Source of the DNA: Amphirosellinia nigrospora
Lineage: Eukaryota; Ascomycota; Sordariomycetes; Xylariales; Xylariaceae
DNA: 64,000 nt
Assembly (NCBI GenBank): GCA_004123355.1
Contig: SCHM01000003.1
Location: forward strand, 5,227,058 to 5,291,057
Direction of reading: 5' to 3'
Shown here: positions 36,808 to 46,319 of the stretch, one piece after another
How positions within the stretch are numbered: the first letter of the stretch is position 1
How the letters are laid out: every line of letters starts with the position of its first letter
The notes under the pieces: model-generated
What the model was told of the DNA's origin: nothing
The model's database searches: none
What the model saw: only the letters and a program-made list of their open reading frames with translations
Program-made: the position numbers and the translations under genes

Positions 36808-38062
36808 GTAAAAGGGGATGTAGGTATACTATGACTACGCGAAGATAAAGTGATATAAGCTGCTTTGATTATGCTATTACCTTGCTTTTCTATTCGGAGT
36901 TTACGGCAATGTGAAGTGCAGTTTTAAGTATCCAGGGATAAATGCTCCTCAACTTAAAAATTTAGAAGATTTCTATCTAATCTGTCATCAAACGCCAGGA
37001 AGACAATGGTAGCAGCTATGAGTAGTTGGGTGCTGATACGACGATATACTGAGGCTACATTATCATCAACAGAAAGGACAAAACGAAAGTCACTTTGTGA
37101 CTGATTGTGTAACACAGATGTATTGTTATAATTGAAGAGGGTACGTGAGTCAGTGTCTGCTAGCTATCAACATGACTCTATTCTTGGCTGATTTCACTTT
37201 GCCAGACTCAAGATCGGTAATACATGTGCCTTCAGTATATTGGGTTGCGAATACAAGGCGATTTCCCCGCGCCAAACTACTTCCGAGATCAGTAATGGTG
37301 GATGCAACACAACCCTTATTGATGAGGCGGAAGGAAATAGATGTGCTCTGAAATCTCGGTGCTCTTCCCCAGGATTTTTGTGACTCACTGACAGGTCATT
37401 TTGGGAGGAAGTATGTGAGTCAGCCAATAGGTACTGGAGGTGATACTTGCACATTAGGTAACTCTTAAGCAAGAACATACCTAAGGCTGGAGACTTGGTG
37501 AGACATTGTGCAGTATAAATAAGGTTTCTAGCGCTCGATATTAGAACCTGACCTTGTATCATGTGTCTACGTCTACGTCTACATGACCTCAACCCTACCT
37601 GGTTGAAACCTCGGAGGAAAGTCATTAACGCCGCCGTTGCACTAGGTCACCTGATTACACGACCAGTGTTCGCGTCCACCCGCACTAGCAATTTACGCCG
37701 ACGCGTCAAAGCAAGGCGGGGCAGTGTGCGAACTTAGCATTGGTACGTTCAGCTCCCTTGAAATGGTTAGTTTAAGCACGTTTTTGGTGTCTCGATTAGG
37801 TACTCTTACTTGCCTATGCGGTTAGTCAGCACTGATGTCAATGCTCTACACGCCCGGACGCGCTGCCTCCTAGGCAACGCAGCACACCTGCAAATTATTG
37901 CCTACCGCCATCTTCGGCTTTGCACCATTGGAACCTCCTATCACCACACATAACGCCTCAACACCGCATTTTCTAGTATCCTGTCGCAACCAGGTTTACC
38001 TATCTAAGTCTACCAGACCTGTTATGCTTTAATTCTTGACCTATACACTTTGTTTACGCGCA
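36808..38062. promoter_or_regulatory. RTT107 upstream region with an MCB box
   Basis: Spacer between tandem genes, no coding motif. A perfect ACGCGT lies at 37701-37706, about 360 bp upstream of the RTT107 ATG, and ACGCGC cores occur near 37858 and 38054. The minus-strand frame at 37194-37625 has no family features. Confidence 0.5.
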
Positions 38063-40812
38063 ATGGCAGAACAGGAAGGGTCGAGTCTTTTCGGCCTATG
38101 TACCTTTGCCTTCGTACCTAGTAAAGATTTGACAGAGACCGTTGTGGATGAGGTATTGTTACCCTTCGAGCCCCTTCTATGTTTTAGACTGGTGTCTCCT
38201 TGTACTAACGAGGCAAAGCTGTCGCAAAGCATTGTCAAGTATGGCGGTGAGGTTTGCTCTCGAAAACGTGACGGCTCTCTGCCTCTTACCAATGTCACCC
38301 ACATCGTCTCCAACACTATTGAATTTCCGCAGTATGACGAAGTCTCAAGGATGATGATACCCGTTGTCAAGTCCAAGTGGATATCCGCATCTCTCGCCAA
38401 GGGAAAACAGGCCCAGATTCGACCCTATACGCCAGATCCCCGTATGATCTTCTCTGATGTCATGCTGGCCTGTGCCGACATCCCCGAGACCGATCAGGAC
38501 ACCATAATCGGTGCAACGATGGCCATGGGAGGAATGTACTCGGAGCATGTCACCAAGTTGACCACACATATATGCGCCCTGTCAATGGATCATCCCAAGG
38601 TCAAGATGGCGGAGGCGAAGAAGCATAAGTGCAAGTTTGTTCTCCCCCATTGGTAAGTGCCCTGTCTGTGTGCCGGGAAAGCTAGAGGAAGCTTAACAAC
38701 CTACTAGGTTCGACGACTGCTTTAAGCTTGGGAAGAGAATTGATGAAAGCCCTTACACCCTCCCGGATCCCGAAATCCTTCGTGTTTCGCCTGACAGATC
38801 TATCGAGCCACAGTGCAGTCCGCACTTAGAGGGAGCTACTGCAGCTCAGCCAGAGTATATGCCACCGCCCGACTCTCATTGGGAAAGGAACCTACGTTTG
38901 ACAGTATTTAATGGCAAGACTATTATGCTTTCGAAGGATATGGACATCAATGACCGATTCAAGCAGAATGTTGTTGACCTCGTTACTAAAGCAGGTGGCC
39001 AAGTGACTGATAGTGCTGACAAATGTGACTGGCTCTTTTGCCGATATCGAGATACGGAAGAATATATACGGGCCTCACAACTTGGGAAAACAGTCGGAAA
39101 TATGGCATGGCTATTCTATCTTATACAACACGACACATGGTCCAATCCCCTACATCGACTACTACACTACCCGGAACCACGAAATGGCATCCCGGGGTTT
39201 AAAGATATGAAGATCTCGGTATCAAATTACGGAGGAGAGGCACGAATTTATCTGGAAAATCTTATTAAATCCGCCGGCGCCACTTTCACAAAAACTATGA
39301 AAGCTGACAACACACACCTTGTAACAGCAAGGGATAACAGCGAGAAATGTGAGGCGGCACGCGATTGGAATATTCACATGGTGAACCACCTGTGGATCGA
39401 GGAGAGCTATGCGAAATGTGAAATGCAATCACTGACTGTGTCAAAATACACGCACTTCCCCTCGAACGAATCTTGGCGAGATTATTGGTCAGACCTTCCT
39501 CGATGAGAAGATGCTTCAGGCGAAATATTTCCCCGGTGCTGCTGAAACGCCTGTCGTGGTGCCAGTCCGCAAAAGAAAGGCTTCGGATACAACAGACGAG
39601 AAATCTTCCGCACAGGGTTCAGGCCCAAGTGCAGCTGTTGGACGACCGCGCAAGGAATTCAGTATCATGAGAGACACAGACGACGAGAATGTAGAAATGC
39701 CTGATTTACCTCCACCGACAAAACGGTGCTCTACCGAGTTCACAACACCCTTACGTGGTCGCCATGTACGGACAGGCAAAGAGAATGACACACCTTCCAC
39801 TGTTACCCGTCAAGTCGAAGCGCGAAAGATAAAGCTCTGGGCAGAATATCTAATCTCGCACCAGACATTGCGCTGTATGAGAAAGAAAAGAAACGAGGAC
39901 TGAAAGATGGACAGCCTTGGGGAGGGAAACGCGCAGCGGACCGCATCGAACGAGAACACTTGAATCGCCGTCAGACTTCAAGCCCGAGTCCTGAAGAAGA
40001 CGATGAACACCCTAAGTCTGAGAAGCGACCAACAAAGAAGGCTAGACCAACACTTCCAGATGTGGAGGTGCGGGTCATTTTGACAGGATTCAAACGATGG
40101 GTAAATGACAAGCAAAAGGAAGATGCGGACCGCGTAAGTCATGTAGATTTTCTCTAATGATTCTCTCTAACGAGTAGACACTAACTACTACACGCCAGAA
40201 AAAATTGCGCGATATGGGTATTGCTGTCGTCCAAGACGGTCAACCATGCGATTATCTTATTGCGCCACAACTGGTCCGGACCGTCAAGTTCCTCCGTAAC
40301 TTGTCCAAGGGGCCATAGTACTGTCTTCTACCTGGGTTGAGCAATGCCTGGACACCAAGCAGGTTCCCGAGCCGGAAGACTATATTTTGAGGATAAGGAC
40401 AACGAGAAGCGGTTTGGCCTTAAGCTCGAGACTTCGATCCAAAGAGCGCAAAAGAACAACGGTCATCTCCTAGCAGGGATCCCTATTTACTGCACCGCGG
40501 GTATTAAGAACGGCACGGAGAGCTACCAGGCCATCGCCGAAGCCAACGGCGCCATTTTCATGGTGTATGGACCAAGAAGCGGCAGCACCATCAGGCCCAC
40601 AAACCCCGAGGACGACGAGGGTGGCCCCGACCCAGTGTATCTGCTGAGCACATCGACGCCCGAGGAGGAAGCTGTGGAAGCGGTTCGAAGACATGGCACG
40701 TCGGGGAAACATGGAACCGCGTGTTGTGGCGTCGGACTGGTTATTGGATGTAGTGATGAAGCAAGAGGTTGAGTTTGATAAGAAGTACTTGGTAACGAAC
40801 TTCTTCACATGA
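38063..40812 (+). CDS. RTT107: BRCT-repeat DNA-repair scaffold Rtt107/Brc1
   Basis: ATG 38063 (MAEQEGSSLFGLCTFAF). Introns are 38153-38212 (60 nt, in-frame, TACTAAC branch), 38653-38707 and 40134-40198; about 855 aa. Six BRCT domains can be followed. Four are N-terminal (with THIVSNT, THICALS..FVLPHWFDDCF, CDWLFCRYRDTEEYIRA and THLVTARDNSEKCEAA..HLWIEESY). Two are C-terminal (RVILTGFKRW..LSSTWVEQCLD, and LAGIPIYCTAGI..VASDWLLDVVM). A basic linker with a KRKAS-type segment lies between. Rtt107/Brc1 reads gamma-H2A and scaffolds Smc5/6 and Slx4 at stalled forks (known). Frames change near 39464, 39815, 40313, 40388 and 40672, so the deposited sequence would not translate as one protein. Confidence 0.88.
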
Positions 40813-41055
40813 CACCATCCTGCTTCGATCGGCGTTTTGACAGAGTTGCTTTTTTGATGTTTGGGCGCGGCGTTTCATAGATGCGAAGACCATATGCTCT
40901 TGCTGCAATGGCAAGGTCATTGGTGGGGGGAACGAAGTCATGGCAAAATAGCACCTGTCGCCCTGTAATTGTACATAACGACAACTGTACAGCTGCTTAT
41001 ACGCGACATAAACTGTTTAATATCCAATGAATTATGATTGTTATCTTCCTCTTGC

Positions 41056-41836
41056 TCAGAAGAACTTGACGCCCAGTTGGTCTTCCTGGCCGAAGATCTG
41101 CGCCTTGTTGCGCTTAACGAGCACCTGGAGTGCCTTCTGGAGGAGTTCGGGGTCGAGGCCGTGGAATTCTGTCCATTATGAAGTCAGATTTCCTCGTCAG
41201 CACATACATAATATTCACGTTTCGGTCTCTCTATGTAGGACCTTATAGGGAACAGATAAATCACGAATAAAAAGAAGATGCCCGCTCGCTCATTCAACTC
41301 ACCAGTCCCAACCGTATCCTCGCCCTGACAGAGTTCATAAAGCGTAAGCACGGTACCCTTCTGCGCCGTCTCATCGACCCACGCCTCCACCAGCGCGGCC
41401 CATTCCTCGGGCGTGCGCCAGTACACCCAGACGACGTCGCTCTCGTCGTTGCCGCCCCATGAACTCGGCCCGCCCGTCGCGCCGCATGAACCCAGCACCT
41501 CGCGCGCGTCCGCGAGGCTGAGGCGCTTGTCCAGCCTGCGGTTGTGGAAGAGCTCCTCCGCCGCCGCCGAGGTCAGGCTCAGCTTGTAGAGCCGGTGGTG
41601 CGCGCAGTAGGAGAGGATCAGGGACGCCCACTTCGAGTCTTGGCTGAAGCGCGTGTTGGCGTTCGACTGCCGCGTGAAGAACGGCGGGAACGACCATTCC
41701 CGTGGAAATGTGAAGCCCGTGCTTGTCGAGGGGAGCGGCGCACTGGAAGCTGTGCTTGTCGTCGTTGGTGTGAGTTGCCCGACTGCGCCGAGGAGGATGA
41801 GGATGTTGTTGGCAGGGACGGCGCTGGGGTTGCCAT
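41056..41836 (-). CDS. VPS25: ESCRT-II subunit Vps25
   Basis: ATG 41836 on the minus strand; exon 1 is 41303-41836, the intron 41169-41302 and exon 2 41056-41168; about 215 aa. After a Thr/Ser-rich start the protein reads FTFPREWSFPPFFTRQSN, the PPFF motif being a Vps25 hallmark. Then come SKWASLILSYCAHHRLYKL, LFHNRRLDKRLSLADAREVL, GFMRRDGRAEFMG (in a shifted frame), VVWVYWRTPEEWAALVEAWV, and the second winged helix EFHGLDPELLQKALQVLVKR ending QEDQLGVKFF. ESCRT-II sorts ubiquitinated cargo at endosomes. Three breaks (C/G-runs near 41491-41493 and 41455-41458, plus one around 41765-41800) shift the frame and partly cancel each other. Convergent with RTT107, 243 bp apart. Confidence 0.92.
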
Positions 41837-42238
41837 TTTCGACTTGTCTACGTCCTTGGTCGTCGTTGGTGATGCGATTGGGTTCGATATCGGATTGCTT
41901 GCGGCGTGGTGTTGAAGTTACCTTGCCTAGGAGCCTCAGGGTAGGTGGGGTTAGTTACCCACCATCACGCACATGCATGTTGCTAACATCGCCATGTCTC
42001 ATACCCTGCGTAAGTGGCACATATCGTACATAAAATCATCTTAGTCTCAGCTGGTAGATTAAGTAACCTTAAATCTTATCGTGTCATCTTTATTTTGATT
42101 GTACTCGTGTGAACGTGAACGTGAACGCCACAGCAGATATGCATCGTGGTTTTCATAAGGTAAGGTATCTATCATCTCAGAGGCATCATCGCAATACGAC
42201 CCAACAAAAACTCCGCCTAAACCCATTCCGAAACCCAA

Positions 42239-44748
42239 TTACAAACGCTCATCACAACTCTTCCTCAGGGTATCATCTCTCATCTCGCCACCGCCAATTT
42301 CCTTTTCGAGCTCGTCCCTTGCAAACTCCTCGTAGTCCTCGAGGTTTTTCTGTATATGGACCTTGAACTTGATCACATCGTTCAACATCCTCTCGATCTC
42401 CGTGTGCAGCTCTTCTCGTAGCGCATTGGCCCGGAGCGTCAATTGTTCATATCTAAGATAGATCATTAGCTGGGGTTGGAAATCGGACATCTGGACAAGA
42501 CCTACTCAATATTTGTATTCATCTCCCTTTGCTCCAAGAGTTGAACAGATTCTGTAAGTTGGGCTCGCATCTTGGCAAGTTCTTTCTCCATCTTTTCGAT
42601 CTGTGTGTCGGAAGCAAGTTTCTGGGTTGTTGTCACCTATCGTGTTGTTCGGTTAGCTACCAATAGAAACAATTAGATTATGGATAGTCACATACCTCCT
42701 TTGTCTTCTCATACTCTTCTTCGGCGGCTCTGACCCTGTGCTCCAACGCCTCTACTTCATTGCGTTTGTCTTCAATCGCCTCCTTAATGCCGTCGAGGAG
42801 CTCATGATCTTTCATCATCGCATCCATGGCGTCAGTTCTTCTCTCCGAAATCTCCCTTCGTAGCGCTAAGAAACTGCTCTTAACTTGTCCGCGCAAGTCC
42901 AGGTTGAGGATGTGGGCAGGTTGGTAGCCTGTCGCCGAGTCCGCCAGCAAACGCTCGGTTCCTGTGCCATTCAAGACAGACCCTTTGATCATTGATCCCG
43001 TAAAGTCGGATTCGTTCACAGTCACTGCAAGCTCGTAGTCCTGCCCTTTGGCATTTATAGCCGATGCCGGAATAAGCCCAATTTGATAAGCGAGAGTGTT
43101 ATACTTGTCCACAAGCCTCTCGAGCTCATCGAGTTTGCGACTTGCTTCCACCTCCTTTTCTGCCACTCGTCTCTTGCCTTCGTCAAGTCTCTGAGTGGCA
43201 GACTCAATTCCTTTCTGCAGTCTCTCCCGTTCCGAGGTCATGCGGTCAATATCCTGCATGCTAATTCCTTGGTCGTCGACTGCCTTTTGTAACGCACGAC
43301 GTTCGCCGTCTGCCTCTTTCAGCTCTTGCATCAGCTTATCGAGCTCTTCTTGGAGCACCTGAATGCGATTTTCGTATTTATCAGACCTTGACTGGGCTAA
43401 TGAGTTGTACTCCTCAAATTTAGCTTTATCTTCCTCCATGATCTTATAGTGGTTGTCTAAAACCTTAGGATCCGGCGTTGACTTCTCGAGGTCTTCGATT
43501 TCGCCTAACAGGCGAGCATTCTCCGCCTCAAGCATTTCTAATTCAGATATGTACTTGGAGTTGGACCGTTCAAACGCTTGAGCCATAGCCTCTACGTGTG
43601 GCTTTAGTGTGCGCTCGATATCCTCATCCGTAGTGTCCATGTCCAGGGCCAGCCAGTCTCGGTATGCCGTGACCAGAAAGTCGAAAATGACATGGTCACC
43701 AGTGATATCGATCCCACTCTCTGCGCAAGCCTCATCATACCGGTGCGATCCATACCCATCGAGCATCTGCGCCAACTGCATCATCCAGTGAAGCAGACCG
43801 AGGAATGTGCTCCAGTTCTGGCCACCCACAGCAGATATCTGGGATTTCGTGATGCTCCTCTCGTATGGGTAACGTAGTTGCTTCAAGATGGGAGGCACCT
43901 CTTGGTCGATGTTTTTCAGGAAGCGGTAGCTCGGATCGATACGATGATAAAGCCATTGGAACATATAGTTGAAGTCTTTCTGGGTCGGGGACTTAGTGAC
44001 GTTATGCGACAGGGTGTGCTTCATATCCATCTCAAAATTATGCTTGGACAGATAATCCAACAGCTCCTGTCCGATGCGTGCCTGAAAGGCGCGGTCCTTC
44101 AGCGGCCGTGGGTCTCGCGGAACGCCAGCAGCTTGCGGCGCCTGCTGGAAGAAGCTCTGGCGGTGCGCGGGCCAGCTGTAGAGGGTCGCGCATGATACAC
44201 GCTGCTCCTCCGCCCATTCTCGTTCTCGGAGCGTCGCGGCTGGAGGGTGGTCGATTGAAACGTCTTCAAGGCGGAAGGAGGGGGTTCTGGAAAGACGTGC
44301 GTTTGACGGAAGAGAGGCCTAGGCCTAGGTCGGCGAGGTTGGTGCCTGAGGAGGAGCGCGAGAAGATGGGCTGACTCGGGCGGCCGAGCGCGAGGGAGTG
44401 CCTAGATCCCGACACGGACCGCACATGACTGCCGTTGTATACGGGGATGCCATTTCCGTTGGTTGAGTTGGACCGCTTCATGGCAGATGGAGGTTGTGGA
44501 AGCGACGTGTTGAGGCCAATGCCGCCGAGGGTCTGTGTTGCGACCGAACCATTTCAGTAAGTAGAGTAAATACAAGCACAAGCAAGTGGGTTTGTTGCGA
44601 CGGCAAGCAAGGGCTAATTACCACCGCCGCCTATTGGGCCGGTGCATCGGGGTTGGGGGATCAGGGATTGGGGATTTGTGACTAGGGATTTCCGGATACG
44701 TACCTCTCGCGGCCGGCGAACACTCCAGAGCCCCGTATCTTGGGACAT
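42239..44748 (-). CDS. NDC80: Outer-kinetochore protein Ndc80
   Basis: ATG 44748 opens a 45-nt first exon ([15 protein letters not shown]). Later exons are about 42696-44532, 42506-42636 and 42239-42452, giving about 740 aa. Motifs in order: [20 protein letters not shown], a basic N-tail, then [20 protein letters not shown] and [15 protein letters not shown], the calponin-homology head ([36 protein letters not shown]), and a long coiled coil to the C-terminus. Ndc80 binds microtubules within the Ndc80/Nuf2/Spc24/Spc25 complex and is essential. Frame breaks lie at the G/C-run 44280-44284 and near 44161. The gene is divergent from the OB-fold-like gene, with about 480 bp between start codons. 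Confidence 0.95.
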
Positions 44749-45227
44749 AATGGCGACAGTTTGTATCTAAAACTGAGAATTATGTTCATTGTTAGCAAGC
44801 AAAAAGGTTCTCTTACTCAGTTTGTAGCAAGTAGTCAGCTCAAAGGTGGGTGGATAGGTGGGTTGCCCTTGTCAATGTAAACAAAACCCAAGCACTCTGT
44901 GATTGGGTGCAGGGTGTAACAGCATCAACAAACTCAATTTAGTGCGGTCTCTTTGCCTGCTAGGTAGCTAAGTACCTACCTAATATATAGTGGGCGTATC
45001 TACCTACATTACCACTGCAAGTGGGGACATTGCCGTTATTCACCAACACCACCACCAACCTCTCATAGGTTGTTCCTTATACAATGCGTCCTATTAAATA
45101 AACTACCCTTTCCTTGACTGCTTACAGTACACATATTCCCTTTTCTAAATCCCTCTTCCCTTTCTTCATCATTCTATATACCCATCGACATCACCATGCT
45201 CATCTGGTCTGAAGTATTTAAGTCACG
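44749..45227. promoter_or_regulatory. Divergent NDC80 / OB-fold-like gene promoter region
   Basis: A 479-bp shared intergenic region. It includes a stretch of repeated tacctac/gtaggta-like words around 44960-45010. No ACGCGT box was seen here, unlike the other cell-cycle promoters in the window. Confidence 0.45.
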
Positions 45228-46319
45228 ATGCCGAGGAAAGTCATGATTTTTGCTGGCGCGCCGGAAGGCCATACCCTTGATTGGACGGTGTCGAATTTAT
45301 TGAACCACTTTCTAGAACCTGTTGCCACCTTTGCTCAGCTCGGAACATCGCCGGAATCATCATCCAAAGATCCATATTTTCTCTCGACACCTAACGTAGC
45401 TGTATGGCGATCAATACCGTTACATCGAGAGCGGCTACCGACAGGCTTCTCTCAAGCTCATGCATTAGTCCACCCTTATCAGGGCAGCCCAGGGTTCTTT
45501 ACTGCAGTGTCAGGGTCTTTCGATACCACTTCGGATCTAGCAGAGGATGCATCAGACCAACAGATCATCAACCAGTTTTATGATCACTCTCTGGCTATCC
45601 ACGGAGACCTCCCTTCATCACAACTCACCTCAACGGGCTTCAGTACGGACGATTCATCTTTCGATGTTACAGATGACATAAGCGAAGAAATATCCACCCT
45701 AGTGGATACTTCTGTCAGCGAAGTCCGTCACTACGATGAAAGTAAGGTTGGACATCTTAGTGATTTAGAAGATGTCCCAGATGCCAGATACTTGGAATCG
45801 ATTTTGCCTCAGACTATGACGGTGAACCTCATTGTGGGTATCATCTCGATAGCAGAACCACGCACCGTCAGGACGCGCTGGGGTGCAACTAAATCACTGG
45901 TTGAACTGCTGGTCGGAGATGAGACAAAATCAGGTTTCAGCATCACATTTTGGTTGTCGCCTGAATCGAGCGAAAGCAATAAGTTGATATGTAGCCTACG
46001 GCGACAAGATATCATTCTATTACGGAATGTCGCTTTGAGCGTGTTCATGAAGAAAGTCCATGGACACAGCTTAAGGAAAGGCCATACGAAAGTCGACTTA
46101 TTGCACAGAAGACGCATCGACAAGGATGATGAAGGCGGCAGGTATACCATGAGAGATGTCTCCCTGACGAGAAGAGCCCATCCCCAACTAGTGAAAACCA
46201 GGAAGGTCTGGGAATGGCTCATTCACTTTGTTGGGGATGGAGGTACAAGCCTTGGGAAGAGACGGCATAATGGGAAGCCCATTAAGCGGTGGGACATGCC
46301 TCCAGATGATACCCAATAA
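45228..46319 (+). CDS. Uncharacterised protein with an OB-fold-like C-terminal half
   Basis: An intact frame of 363 codons from ATG 45228 (MPRKVMIFAGAPEGHTLDWT). I do not recognise a named family. Residues 1-~110 are mixed, ~110-185 acidic and Ser/Thr-rich. Residues ~195-320 show a beta-rich pattern: VNLIVGIISIAEPRTVRTRWG, SLVELLVGDETKSGFSITFWL, LRRQDIILLRNVALSVFMKK, HTKVDLLHRRR. This looks like the strand order of a single-strand-DNA-binding OB fold as in RPA/shieldin-like proteins (inference from pattern only). The C-terminal part (RKVWEWLIHFVGDGG) may be a helix. It shares a promoter with NDC80. A DNA-end or telomere role is possible but unproven. Confidence 0.7.
   Translation: MPRKVMIFAGAPEGHTLDWTVSNLLNHFLEPVATFAQLGTSPESSSKDPYFLSTPNVAVWRSIPLHRERLPTGFSQAHALVHPYQGSPGFFTAVSGSFDTTSDLAEDASDQQIINQFYDHSLAIHGDLPSSQLTSTGFSTDDSSFDVTDDISEEISTLVDTSVSEVRHYDESKVGHLSDLEDVPDARYLESILPQTMTVNLIVGIISIAEPRTVRTRWGATKSLVELLVGDETKSGFSITFWLSPESSESNKLICSLRRQDIILLRNVALSVFMKKVHGHSLRKGHTKVDLLHRRRIDKDDEGGRYTMRDVSLTRRAHPQLVKTRKVWEWLIHFVGDGGTSLGKRRHNGKPIKRWDMPPDDTQ

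Noticed and set aside
41371-41915. GC-rich overlapping ORFs on both strands
   Set aside because: They overlap the VPS25 exon in other frames; only the Vps25 frame carries family motifs.
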